The notes under the pieces are model-generated. The model saw only the letters and a list, made by a program, of their open reading frames with translations, did no database searches and was not told the DNA's origin. From Burkholderiales bacterium (lineage in GTDB: Bacteria; Pseudomonadota; Gammaproteobacteria; Burkholderiales; Burkholderiaceae_C): 32,632 nt of DNA. The DNA is taken from NCBI GenBank assembly GCA_025363275.1, contig JANYEE010000245.1, positions 1 through 32,632 on the forward strand, given 5' to 3'. Shown here piece by piece: positions 24,494 through 32,632 of this stretch (the stretch's first letter is position 1; every line of letters starts with the position of its first letter). The translations under genes and the position numbers were made by a program.

Positions 24494-26374
24494 TTAGTTT
24501 GTCGTGACCTGATTGCCGGAATCAGGACGCCAAACCGTCCCTATAGACACTGTTTTGAGCTTCTTTTGACGACCGTACCACAAATTTATCACGCCACGCG
24601 AGAAGAAAACGCCAGAAAACATACTGGTCAGGATCCCCAAGCAGTGAACCACCGCAAATCCGCGCACGGGGCCCGACCCAAAGGCCAGCAGGGCCATACC
24701 CGCAATCAGTGTAGTGACGTTCGAATCGATGATGGTTGCCCAGGCACGGTCGTAACCGGCATGGATAGCCGCCTGCGGCGACGCGCCATTGCGCAGCTCC
24801 TCCCGCACCCGCTCGTTGATCAGCACATTGGCGTCGATCGCCATACCCAACACCAGTGCCATGGCCGCCATGCCCGGCAGCGTCAGCGTGGCCTGCAACA
24901 TGGACAACACGGCCACTAGTAACAGCAAGTTGAAAGCCAAGGCGATACTTGAAATAACGCCAAACAGCATGTAGTAAGAGCACATGAAAACTGCGACTGC
25001 GGCAAAACCCCACGTTACGCTGTTGAATCCCTTGGCAATGTTTTCGGCACCCAAGCTGGGACCAATGGTGCGCTCTTCGATAATTTCCATGGGCGCGGCC
25101 AGCGACCCAGCACGCAGCAGGAGCGCCAAGTCATTGGCTTCGGCGACCGTCATGGAGCCTGAAATCTGGAAACGGTTACCGAGTTCGCCCTGGATCACCG
25201 GCGCAGTCAACACTTCACCCTTACCCTTTTCAAACAGCACGATGGCCATGCGTTTCTTCAGATTTTCTCGGCTGACGTCGCGCATGATGCGACCGCCCTT
25301 GGCGTCCACAGTCAAGTCAACCTTGGGCTGCTGAGTTTGTGAGTCAAAACCGGGTTGCGCATCGGTCAAGCTGTCGCCCGCCAAAATGACTTGCTTTTTG
25401 ACGATAACCACACGGCCATCACGCTCTAAAAAGCGCTCGGAGCCAAACGGCACGACACCCGCATTCAGCTCCGCGGCACGGCCGTCCGAGCTGTCATCGA
25501 CCAGACGCAATTCCAGTGTGGCGGTACGGCCGATCAGATCTTTGGCACGCGCCACGTCTTGGATACCTGGCAACTGCACCACGATGCGGTCCAGGCCCTG
25601 CTGTTGAATCACAGGCTCGGCTACGCCCAACTCATTGATTCGGTTATGCAGGGTGGTAATGTTCTGTTTGACGGCTTGCTCTTGCACTGCACGCGCAGAA
25701 ACTGGCTTGATGGACGCGACCAATTTGAAGTTGCCGCCCTCCGTCGAGTCCACTGTCAACAAATCAGGGAACTGATCCAAAACGACGCGCTTGGCCTTTT
25801 CCATTTCAGCCACATCACCAAAACGGATATCAATGGTTTGACCATTGCGCGAGATACCACTGTGGCGCACGGTCTTTTCACGCAACACCAAACGCAGGTC
25901 ACCGGCAAGCGACTCTGCCTTTTTAGACAGCGCAGCCTGCATATCGACCTGCAGCATGAAGTGCACGCCACCGCGCAAGTCCAAGCCCAAGTACATGGGC
26001 GACGCATGCAGCGCTTTGAGCCATTCGGGCGAGCGGGACAGAAGGTTCAAAGCCACCACGTAACCCGAATTTCCTACGTCGGGATTGAGCGCTTTCTGAA
26101 TTGCGTCCTTGGCCCTGCTTTGCACATCAACGCTTGCAAAGCGTACCTTGATGGAACTCCCCTCCAGTGCCACGGGTCCATCGGTTACCAGCGCCACTGC
26201 CTTCAGGGCCTGCTCAACGGTGGCTACGATAGAGGTATCCAGCTTGACCGAAGCACGGGCCGCCGACACCTGAACAGCCGGGGATTCACCAAAAAAATTG
26301 GGCAAGGCATACAACCCCGCTACGACCAGCGCGATCACTAAGATCACGTATTTCCAAACGGGGTAACGATTCAT
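24494..26374 (-). CDS. secD: Protein translocase subunit SecD
   Basis: The 626-residue large subunit of the SecDF motor. The first membrane segment lies at about 8-25. The P1 periplasmic domain contains YLGLDLRGGVHFMLQVD, and P1/P4 landmarks such as IQQQGLDRIVVQLPGIQDVARA follow. Then come MEIIEERTIGPSLGAENI and five C-terminal membrane segments carrying ALVLGMAIDANVLINERVREEL and IDSNVTTLIAGMALLAFGSGPVRGFAV. Complete and of normal length. It is 42 nt downstream of yajC and just ahead of secF, the standard yajC-secD-secF order. Confidence 0.97.
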   Translation of the reverse strand: MNRYPVWKYVILVIALVVAGLYALPNFFGESPAVQVSAARASVKLDTSIVATVEQALKAVALVTDGPVALEGSSIKVRFASVDVQSRAKDAIQKALNPDVGNSGYVVALNLLSRSPEWLKALHASPMYLGLDLRGGVHFMLQVDMQAALSKKAESLAGDLRLVLREKTVRHSGISRNGQTIDIRFGDVAEMEKAKRVVLDQFPDLLTVDSTEGGNFKLVASIKPVSARAVQEQAVKQNITTLHNRINELGVAEPVIQQQGLDRIVVQLPGIQDVARAKDLIGRTATLELRLVDDSSDGRAAELNAGVVPFGSERFLERDGRVVIVKKQVILAGDSLTDAQPGFDSQTQQPKVDLTVDAKGGRIMRDVSRENLKKRMAIVLFEKGKGEVLTAPVIQGELGNRFQISGSMTVAEANDLALLLRAGSLAAPMEIIEERTIGPSLGAENIAKGFNSVTWGFAAVAVFMCSYYMLFGVISSIALAFNLLLLVAVLSMLQATLTLPGMAAMALVLGMAIDANVLINERVREELRNGASPQAAIHAGYDRAWATIIDSNVTTLIAGMALLAFGSGPVRGFAVVHCLGILTSMFSGVFFSRGVINLWYGRQKKLKTVSIGTVWRPDSGNQVTTN

Positions 26375-26416
26375 GTTCGCGCTTTGTTACGTTAGTAAAA
26401 GGAGGACGACCAGGAC

Positions 26417-26749
26417 TTATTTCAGGGAACCCTTGGGTAGCACTTGCACTACCGCACTGCGTTGAATTTGCACCTCTACGCCCTGCGCAATGTCGAGACC
26501 TACAAAGTTGTCGCCAATTTTGCTGACGGTACCCAAAACGCCACCGGAAGTGACGACTTCGTCGCCTTTGGCCAGTGCGTCAATCATGGCGCGATGATCT
26601 TTTTGCTTTTTCATCTGCGGGCGGATCATGACGAAGTACAAAACCACAAACATCAACACCAGTGGCAGCATGCCCATCAAAGAGGACTGCATATCACCGC
26701 CAGCTGCGGCTGCGGGGGCGGTTTGGGCAAAGGCAGAAGAAATGAACAC
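26417..26749 (-). CDS. yajC: Sec translocon accessory protein YajC
   Basis: A single-pass membrane protein (110 residues from the chosen start) that associates with SecDF. It has a short N-terminus (FISSAFAQTAPAAAAGGD), one membrane segment (LMGMLPLVLMFVVLYFVMI) and the family signature RPQMKKQKDHRAMIDALAKGDEVVT. GGVLGTVSKIGDNFVGLDI follows. I choose the GTG at 26747-26749: it has GGAG 7 nt upstream and gives the family's usual length and start. The longer frame from ATG 26794 would add 15 residues. Confidence 0.92.
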   Translation of the reverse strand: MFISSAFAQTAPAAAAGGDMQSSLMGMLPLVLMFVVLYFVMIRPQMKKQKDHRAMIDALAKGDEVVTSGGVLGTVSKIGDNFVGLDIAQGVEVQIQRSAVVQVLPKGSLK

Positions 26750-26898
26750 AGGCAAACTCCACAAAACAAGGAATAAAGGGCCCAAACGGCGCATTTGGCC
26801 GCCAAAAGGAAGCCAAAGTACAGCACGGGCAACCTTGTATTGTAAGGGGAGAGGGCTTTATCAAGTCCGCCCAGGGCTTGTCCCTAGAGCGCCTGGGC

Positions 26899-29800
26899 TT
26901 AAGCCTGGTGGAACTTCTGCAAAGTTGCGTCCCAAAGCTTGCGCGCGGATTCTAAATGGCGCGCCTTGACATGGCCATAACCTCGGATTTGCTCTGGCAC
27001 TTTGGCAAACGCCACCGCTGCGTCGCGGTTGTCTGCCGTGAGCTTAGGCAGTAGTCCCTCGATGGCGGCGCGGTACGCGTGCACCAGGCTGCGCTCTTCG
27101 CGGCGCTCATGGGTGTAGCCGAACACATCGAATGCCGTCCCGCGCAAGACCTTCATGGGAGCCAGTAAGTGAAAACCTACGCGCACCCAAGGGCCAAACT
27201 TGGATTTCTTCAACTCACCAGCCGAGTTTTTGCCAGAGAGCAACGGTGGCGCTAAGTGGTGGTGCAGTTTGAAGTCGCCTTCAAACTGCGCGCCGATGCG
27301 GGCCAGGAAAGCCTTGTCGATCTGCAGGCGGGCCACTTCGTACTCGTCTTTGTAGGCCATCAGCTTGAAGTAGTAGCGGGCTACCGCTTCAGTCAGTGTG
27401 GTTTTTCCCAACGGCGCCTCGGCCGCTCTCACCAAATCAACCAGCGACTGGTACTGCGCTGCGTAAGCCGCGTTTTGGTAATCGGTAAGGAAGTTCACCC
27501 GCTGGCTCACCATTTCGCCCAGGCTGGTGCGCTTGGCAAACTCGATCACCTGGCTGGCTACCGCACCCACTTGCAAATGGGCCTGCACCGCCGCCAGGTC
27601 GTGGGCGCAGCGGCGACCCCATTCAAACGCCGCTTTGTTGTTGTCGATCTGTACACCGTTCAGTTCCATGGCGCGCATCAGCGCCTCCAAGGACAATGGA
27701 ACCCGTCCCGATTGCCAGGCGTAGCCCAGTAGTAGCGGATTGGTGTAGATGGAATCGCCCAGGGCCTTCACCGCCACCTGTTCAGCATCAAACATGCCTA
27801 GATGCTCTTTGCCCACCGCCGCCGTGATGGCGCCTTCGCAGGTGTCGGCCGGGAACTGCCAGTCAGGCTGGGTCACAAAGGCGGCGGTGGGCGTCGCGTG
27901 GGTGTTCAGGGCCACAAAGGTGCGGCCCGGCTGCATCATGGCCAGCGTGGATTTATTAGCCGCCACGATGGGGTCGCAGCCAATGATCAGGTCGGCCTTG
28001 GCCGTATCCACCTTGGTGGTGTAGATGGCCTCGGGGGTATTGGCGATCTGGATGTGGCTCCAGGTCGCTCCACCCTTTTGTGCCAGACCACCCGCGTCTT
28101 GGGTGACCACGCCCTTGCCTTCCAGGTGGGCCGCCATGCCCAACAAGGAGCCAATGGTGATAACACCGGTACCACCGACGCCGCCCACCACGATGCCCCA
28201 AGCCTTATCGGCCGGTGGCAGGGTGGGCATGGGGATTTCGCCCAACGCATTCAACTGGCCCGTCTTGGCCTTCGCCGGTTTCTTGAGCTGGCCGCCTTCC
28301 ACGGTTACAAAGCTGGGGCAGAAGCCTTTGACACAGCTAAAGTCTTTGTTGCAACTGTTTTGGTTGATGGTGCGTTTGCGGCCAAATTCAGTTTCCAGCG
28401 GCTCTACGCTCAGGCAGTTGGACTGTACGCTGCAATCACCACATCCTTCGCAGACCAGCTCGTTAATGACCACGCGTTTTTCAGGCTCGGCCATGGTGCC
28501 GCGCTTGCGGCGGCGGCGCTTTTCGGTGGCGCAAGTCTGGTCGTAAATGATGGCCGTGGTGCCCTTGAGCTCGCGGAACTCGCGCTGGATACGGTCAAGT
28601 TCATCGCGGTGAAAGACCTCGACGCCCGGCTCCAACTTCACGCCGTCGTATTTCTCGGGCTCGTCGGTCACGATCACCAGTTTGGATACGCCCTCCGAAG
28701 TGAGACTCTTCATGATTTGCAACACGGTGTGGCCTTCCGCCCGCTCACCCACACGCTGCCCGCCAGTCATGGCCACGGCATCGTTATAGAGCACCTTGTA
28801 GGTAATGTTGACACCGGATGCAATGCTCATGCGCACCGCCAGCAAGCCGCTGTGGAAGTAGGTGCCATCGCCCAGATTGGCAAAAATATGTTTGTCGGTG
28901 GTGAAGGGCTGCTGACCCACCCAGGGCACGCCCTCGCCACCCATTTGGGTGAAGGTGCTGGTGCTGCGGTCCATCCACACCGTCATGTAGTGGCAACCAA
29001 TACCCGCCACGGCGCGCGAGCCTTCGGGCACGCGGGTGCTGGTGTTGTGCGGGCAACCGCTGCAAAACCAGGGTGCGCGCTCGCCAGCATCGCCTTTCAC
29101 TTCCAGTGCGGTGCGCTCTTTGGCGTCCAGCACGGCCAGGCGGGTTTCCATACGCACCAGCACGTCTTCCGGCATGGGCAATTTCTTCAGGCGCTTGGCA
29201 ATCGCGCGGGCGATGATGGCCGGTGTCAAATCGGCCTTGGCGCGCAGCAGCCAGTTGTCGCTGGGGTTGGAGCGGCTCCACTCACCGCCGTCGGTATCGC
29301 CTTCGGGTTCATCAAACTTGCCCAACACGTTGGGGCGCACATCAGCGCGCCAGTTGTACAACTCTTCCTTGATCTGGTACTCAATCATCTGGCGCTTCTC
29401 TTCCACCACCAAAATCTCTTGCAAGCCCTGCGCAAAATCGCGGGTGATGGTGGCCTCCAGCGGCCACACCACATTGACCTTGTGCAGGCGAATACCCACG
29501 CGCTGGCAGGTCGTATCGTCCAGGCCCAAATCAATCAGCGCCTGGCGCGTGTCGTTAAACGCCTTGCCGCTGGCGATGATGCCGAAGCGGTCTTGCGGGG
29601 TTGAGATGACGTTGTAGTTGATCTTGTTGGCGCGCACATAGGCCAGGGCTGCGTACCACTTGTAGTCCATCAAACGGGCTTCTTGCTCCAGCGGCGCATC
29701 AGGCCAGCGGATGTGCAGTCCGCCGGGCGGCATCTGGAAGTCTTCGGGCGTGATGATCTTCACGCGGTCCGGGTCAATGGACACCGAGGCGGATGACTCC

Positions 29801-30462
29801 ACCACCTCCTGAATAGTTTTCATGCCCGACCACACGCCAGAAAAACGGCTCAGGGCCAGCGCGTGCAGGCCCATGTCCAGAATACCCTGCACGTCGGAAG
29901 GAAAGAACACTGGCAGGCCGCAAGCCTTGAAAATATGGTCGCTTTGGTGAGCGGCGGTTGAGCTTTTGCTGATGTGGTCATCGCCGGCAATCGCAATCAC
30001 GCCGCCGTGCTTGGCGGTACCGGCCATGTTGGCGTGCTTGAAGACATCGCAACTGCGGTCGACACCCGGGCCTTTGCCGTACCAGATGCCGAAAACGCCA
30101 TCGTATTTGTTGGTCTTGGGATACAGATCAAGCTGTTGCGTGCCCCACACCGCGGTGGCGCCCAGCTCTTCATTCACACCGGGTTGAAAAACGATGTGGT
30201 TGGCGTTCAGATGTTTTTGTGCTGCCACTAAGGCCTGGTCATAGCCACCCAGAGGAGAGCCCCGGTAGCCGCTGATGAAACCTGCCGTGTTCAGGCCAGC
30301 CGCCACATCGCGCACCCGCTGCAACATGGGTAAGCGCACCAGCGCTTGCACCCCGCTCATGAAGGCACGGCCGTTGGCCAGTGCGTATTTATCGTCGAGT
30401 GTGACGGTTTCTAGGGATTTGCGGACGTGTGCGGGCAAATCGCGGGCTAGCGGTGCATTCAT
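26899..30462 (-). CDS. Indolepyruvate-type 2-oxoacid:ferredoxin oxidoreductase, fused single chain
   Basis: Oxidatively decarboxylates an aryl or other 2-oxoacid to acyl-CoA, passing electrons to ferredoxin. The 1187-residue chain fuses domains that are separate IorA and IorB subunits in archaea. The N-terminal pyrimidine-type TPP domain has FISGYRGSPLGGYDQAL. The diphosphate-type TPP domain (about 465-600) has WFCSGCPHNTS and NLGDGTYFHSG. A cysteine cluster near 670-705 (CEGCGDCSVQSNCL, CNKDFSCVKGFCPS) suits an iron-sulfur centre. The gamma domain begins near 760 (VGGVGGTGVITIGSLLG), and a long C-terminal extension follows. ATG 30462 has GGAG 9 nt upstream. The true substrate cannot be told from sequence; no pathway neighbours are present. 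Confidence 0.93.
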   Translation of the reverse strand: MNAPLARDLPAHVRKSLETVTLDDKYALANGRAFMSGVQALVRLPMLQRVRDVAAGLNTAGFISGYRGSPLGGYDQALVAAQKHLNANHIVFQPGVNEELGATAVWGTQQLDLYPKTNKYDGVFGIWYGKGPGVDRSCDVFKHANMAGTAKHGGVIAIAGDDHISKSSTAAHQSDHIFKACGLPVFFPSDVQGILDMGLHALALSRFSGVWSGMKTIQEVVESSASVSIDPDRVKIITPEDFQMPPGGLHIRWPDAPLEQEARLMDYKWYAALAYVRANKINYNVISTPQDRFGIIASGKAFNDTRQALIDLGLDDTTCQRVGIRLHKVNVVWPLEATITRDFAQGLQEILVVEEKRQMIEYQIKEELYNWRADVRPNVLGKFDEPEGDTDGGEWSRSNPSDNWLLRAKADLTPAIIARAIAKRLKKLPMPEDVLVRMETRLAVLDAKERTALEVKGDAGERAPWFCSGCPHNTSTRVPEGSRAVAGIGCHYMTVWMDRSTSTFTQMGGEGVPWVGQQPFTTDKHIFANLGDGTYFHSGLLAVRMSIASGVNITYKVLYNDAVAMTGGQRVGERAEGHTVLQIMKSLTSEGVSKLVIVTDEPEKYDGVKLEPGVEVFHRDELDRIQREFRELKGTTAIIYDQTCATEKRRRRKRGTMAEPEKRVVINELVCEGCGDCSVQSNCLSVEPLETEFGRKRTINQNSCNKDFSCVKGFCPSFVTVEGGQLKKPAKAKTGQLNALGEIPMPTLPPADKAWGIVVGGVGGTGVITIGSLLGMAAHLEGKGVVTQDAGGLAQKGGATWSHIQIANTPEAIYTTKVDTAKADLIIGCDPIVAANKSTLAMMQPGRTFVALNTHATPTAAFVTQPDWQFPADTCEGAITAAVGKEHLGMFDAEQVAVKALGDSIYTNPLLLGYAWQSGRVPLSLEALMRAMELNGVQIDNNKAAFEWGRRCAHDLAAVQAHLQVGAVASQVIEFAKRTSLGEMVSQRVNFLTDYQNAAYAAQYQSLVDLVRAAEAPLGKTTLTEAVARYYFKLMAYKDEYEVARLQIDKAFLARIGAQFEGDFKLHHHLAPPLLSGKNSAGELKKSKFGPWVRVGFHLLAPMKVLRGTAFDVFGYTHERREERSLVHAYRAAIEGLLPKLTADNRDAAVAFAKVPEQIRGYGHVKARHLESARKLWDATLQKFHQA

Positions 30463-30514
30463 GGTGCGAGACTCCAGTAGAGGGGATATGGCCGCCTTGT
30501 GGGCAGCATGTCAG

Positions 30515-30540
30515 TGCGCCGGTCCGGGTAGGACGGCGCA
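30515..30540 (-). terminator. Hairpin after cheV, possible terminator without T-run
   Basis: TGCGCC and GTCC at 30515-30525 pair with GGAC and GGCGCA at 30531-30540, with one bulged G and a 5-nt loop (10 bp). It lies 31 nt past the cheV stop and ahead of the next gene on the same strand. No T-run follows, so it could be a weak terminator or a processing hairpin. Confidence 0.4.
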
Positions 30541-30570
30541 ACCAGACTCAAGTGTAGCGGGGGTGGCGGA

Positions 30571-31536
30571 TTAGCGGTGACCGGCCTTGGCCAAAACTTC
30601 ACGGATGGTGGCCGCCAATTCTTCGGCCACAAACTTGGCAATGTAGGCGTCGGCGCCTACGCTCTTGACGTGACCTTCGTTAGTAGACCCGGTCAATGAC
30701 GAGTGAATGATCACAGGCATGCCCTTGAAGCGCGGGTCCTGTTTGATATTGCGGGTCAGCGTGAAACCATCCATGACTGGCATTTCCAGGTCGGTCAACA
30801 CCAGAGCGACTTTGTCCTGAATGGTTTTACCCTCAGCCACCGCTTTGGCCTGAATAGCCTGCAATTGGTCCCAAGCTTCTTGTCCGGTTTTGGTCATGAT
30901 GTAGGGCACGCTCATGGACTGCAGACCCTGCTCGATCATCATGCGGGCTACGGCGGAATCATCGGCCGCCAGAATGATGGTGCCTGGCGGCAAGTTGATC
31001 TTGGAGTTATGCGCCACGGGCTTGTTTTTCTCTTCGTCGGGCAGCACATCGCGCAGGATCTGCTCCACATCGAGCACCTGGGCCAGGCGGGTGTTTTCGG
31101 CGTTGCCGTCCAGCCGCGCGATGCTAGTGACCAGGCCGCCGCCGCTGCCTTCGGCCGACAGTACCTGCTTCCACTCCAGGCGCACGATTTCGTTGACTTC
31201 TTCCACCGCAAAGGCCTGGGTGGTACGGGCAAATTCAGTGACTAACAAGATGCCCAGGCCCTTGGTGGGACGGCAGCCCACGACAGCGGGCAGGTTGATC
31301 ACGGTAATCATCTGGCCGCGGATATTGGCCACGCCCATCACAGTGGGTGGCATGTTGACCATGGCGGTCACTTCCGGCATCACCAGAATTTCGCGCACCT
31401 TGAACACATTGATACCGAACAACTCGCGCCGCTCGGAATTGGCAGCCTCACCCAATCGGAACAACAAAAGCTCAAACATGCTGTTGGCGGCCAGGTTGGT
31501 CCGCTCGTCGATATCCCGCATGGTGGTGTTGTTCAT
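30571..31536 (-). CDS. cheV: Chemotaxis protein CheV (CheW-REC fusion)
   Basis: The 321-residue protein joins a CheW-like coupling domain (about 15-165; ELFGINVFKVREIL, GVANIRGQMITVINLP) to a receiver domain (about 185-315). The receiver keeps the acidic pair Asp192-Asp193 and the phospho-acceptor Asp249 (LVLTDLEMPVMDG). The hydroxyl position is in HSSLTG and the conserved lysine is Lys301. CheV couples chemoreceptors to CheA and is thought to tune adaptation or buffer phosphate. No other chemotaxis gene is in the window, so it is a stand-alone locus. mltA is upstream on the same strand, 60 nt away. Confidence 0.95.
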   Translation of the reverse strand: MNNTTMRDIDERTNLAANSMFELLLFRLGEAANSERRELFGINVFKVREILVMPEVTAMVNMPPTVMGVANIRGQMITVINLPAVVGCRPTKGLGILLVTEFARTTQAFAVEEVNEIVRLEWKQVLSAEGSGGGLVTSIARLDGNAENTRLAQVLDVEQILRDVLPDEEKNKPVAHNSKINLPPGTIILAADDSAVARMMIEQGLQSMSVPYIMTKTGQEAWDQLQAIQAKAVAEGKTIQDKVALVLTDLEMPVMDGFTLTRNIKQDPRFKGMPVIIHSSLTGSTNEGHVKSVGADAYIAKFVAEELAATIREVLAKAGHR

Positions 31537-31596
31537 GGCTACATCCGTAATTGAAGACGTTAATTAAACCGACACTGCATAGTAACGTGACTTGCG

Positions 31597-32632
31597 CTAT
31601 TTTGGCCAGAGAACCCACAACTGCAAACCCTGGCGCAGGCGCCCCGCCGCATCCCCCGCAGCGATGCCGGTACCGACAAAATAATCCGCCCGCACAGCGC
31701 CTGCAATCGCGTGGCCCGTGTCCTGGGCCAGCACCAGTTTTTGCAAATTGCCTGCGGGCCCGGCGGAGCTGAGCCAGACCGGCGTGCCATAGGGAATGCT
31801 GCCGGGGTCGACTGCAATGGAACGGCCTGCCGTCAGCGCAACACCCTGCGCGCCGCGGGGCCCAGCGCTAGGGTCGGCATCCTCAGTGGGCAGTTCGCGG
31901 AAAAACACCACGCGGGGATTGACCCACATCAAGTCCTGCTGGCGCTGCGGGTTTTGCTGGGCCCAGGCCTTAATGCCAGCCCACGACGCATCGCGCACCA
32001 GCCCCTGGTCCAGCAGCCAGCGCCCCGCGCTGCGGTAGGGGTGGTCATTGGTGCCGGCATACCCTAAGCGCAGCCAGCGCGCACTGCCATCGGCCTGCAC
32101 CAGCCGTACCCGGCCCGAACCCTGAATTTGCAGCACCTGCGCGTCCACCGGGTCGGCCACGTAGGCGACTGCACGGCCTTGTAGCGCGGCCTGCGCCTCG
32201 GGCAAGGTGTCCATTTCCTGGCGGGTAAACCAGGGTTTGCGCTTGCCCAGCGTAGCGGGCACCTGGTACAGCGGCACCGTGAAGTCGGCGGTGGGCGTGC
32301 GGCTGCCGTCTACTGCGGGTTCAAAATAGCCGGTGAGCAGGCCCTGGGTATCGCCTTGCAGCGACTCCACACGGTAGGGCTGCAGGCGCTGCTGCATCCA
32401 CTGGGCCTGAACGCTAGCGTCTTGGATACTGAGCCGACGCACCTCACTGCACAGCTCTGCAAAACCGAGCGCAGGCTTTTCGCAACTGCGAATCCAGGCG
32501 CCCCAGGCCTCGTGCAGGCCGTCTTCGCTGAAGCCGGGCAGCGCGCTCCAGTCCACAGCCACCCAGCGGCTTTTACTGGGTACAAAGGTGCTGGCGTTGG
32601 TACGCGCAAACGCAGGTGAGGCGGGTACGACC
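31597..32632 (-). CDS. mltA: Membrane-bound lytic murein transglycosylase A (MltA), partial
   Basis: Cleaves peptidoglycan glycan strands to 1,6-anhydro products. At least 345 codons are visible; the frame is open to the right edge, so the N-terminus and signal are outside. The MltA domain shows LLTGYFEPAVDGSRTP and VPLYQVPATL. VDAQVLQIQGSGRVRLVQADG follows, then RLGYAGTNDHPYRSAGRWLLDQG. The C-terminal 3D domain has IAVDPGSIPYGTPVWL and the catalytic-Asp region LAQDTGHAIAGAVRADYFVGTG. A GTG at 32560-32562 could be mistaken for the start, but coding continues upstream (about NASTFVPSKSRW), so I reject it. Confidence 0.93.
   Translation of the reverse strand, partial: VVPASPAFARTNASTFVPSKSRWVAVDWSALPGFSEDGLHEAWGAWIRSCEKPALGFAELCSEVRRLSIQDASVQAQWMQQRLQPYRVESLQGDTQGLLTGYFEPAVDGSRTPTADFTVPLYQVPATLGKRKPWFTRQEMDTLPEAQAALQGRAVAYVADPVDAQVLQIQGSGRVRLVQADGSARWLRLGYAGTNDHPYRSAGRWLLDQGLVRDASWAGIKAWAQQNPQRQQDLMWVNPRVVFFRELPTEDADPSAGPRGAQGVALTAGRSIAVDPGSIPYGTPVWLSSAGPAGNLQKLVLAQDTGHAIAGAVRADYFVGTGIAAGDAAGRLRQGLQLWVLWPK

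Noticed and set aside
26821..26870. Promoter for yajC-secDF (TTGATA and TACAAT on the minus strand)
   Set aside because: The two boxes are only 14 nt apart, too close for a standard sigma-70 promoter, and other pairings are weaker.
27802..29604. 600-codon open frame on the plus strand
   Set aside because: It is fully antisense to the oxidoreductase gene, whose TPP and iron-sulfur motifs are unmistakable. The plus-strand translation is low in family character and typical of a shadow frame in GC-rich DNA.
32560..32562. GTG as the start of mltA
   Set aside because: Coding sequence of MltA character continues upstream to the window edge, with no stop in frame and no signal peptide after this GTG.
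1..32632. CRISPR arrays, tRNA or rRNA genes, prophage or insertion-sequence genes
   Set aside because: I scanned both strands and saw no regular short repeats with spacers, no cloverleaf with a CCA-type end, no rRNA-like conserved blocks, and no integrase or transposase coding.

Overview
The window looks like a chromosomal stretch from a betaproteobacterium of the order Burkholderiales, most likely family Comamonadaceae (Rhodoferax/Polaromonas-like). The grounds are protein sequence character, moderately high G+C, the pgk-pyk-fba-purC and def-fmt/LysM-dprA-smg neighbourhoods, and a G-rich intergenic repeat that I recognise as common in that family. This is a judgement from sequence alone; no database search was possible. 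Most of the DNA is core housekeeping sequence with ordinary codon use. I see no phage, transposase, CRISPR array, rRNA or tRNA.

Layout, left to right. (1) 1-785: purK (start of gene only) and purE, both on the minus strand, with a G-rich repeat between them. (2) 869-1825: cnoX (thioredoxin plus TPR-like region) on the plus strand. (3) 1829-6551: a six-gene minus-strand periplasmic copper operon. In transcription order it is a CzcI-like Cys/His-rich protein, a small exported protein, a TolC-family lipoprotein, a Tat-exported multicopper oxidase, a cupredoxin and a CusF-like copper chaperone. No RND pump or adaptor gene is present. (4) 6597-9753: bioA-bioF-bioD, in which bioA is broken by an internal deletion. 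(5) 9797-14749: purC, fba, pyk, pgk (purine and central carbon), with an intrinsic terminator just before purC. (6) 14750-15094: the only long gene-free stretch. It carries two head-to-head copies of a structured element with a conserved core and covarying stems. (7) 15095-17664: azlD, azlC, fmt, def (minus strand). (8) 17861-20851: LysM protein, dprA, smg (plus strand). (9) 20872-26749: yajC-secD-secF followed by a large DUF1631 gene (minus strand). (10) 26899-32632: a fused indolepyruvate-type ferredoxin oxidoreductase, cheV and a partial mltA (minus strand).

How they fit together. purC, purE and purK serve consecutive IMP-synthesis steps and are usually close together in this family. Here about 9 kb of biotin, copper and cnoX genes lies between purC and purE. 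The copper operon would oxidise, bind and shuttle periplasmic copper, but it needs a pump from elsewhere if its TolC protein works in efflux. The bio operon keeps intact bioF and bioD behind a bioA that appears dead, so the DAPA aminotransferase step must be supplied elsewhere or the strain needs biotin or DAPA.

The most unusual signal is the pair of elements at 14811-14914 (minus) and 14976-15065 (plus). Each has an exactly 42-nt core. The two strands of an internal loop are almost invariant, while the helices on both sides differ between copies but stay paired. Imperfect helix pairs are almost all G-U on the strand that carries the core. This is what a structured RNA family looks like, and it is the best candidate here for an undescribed system.
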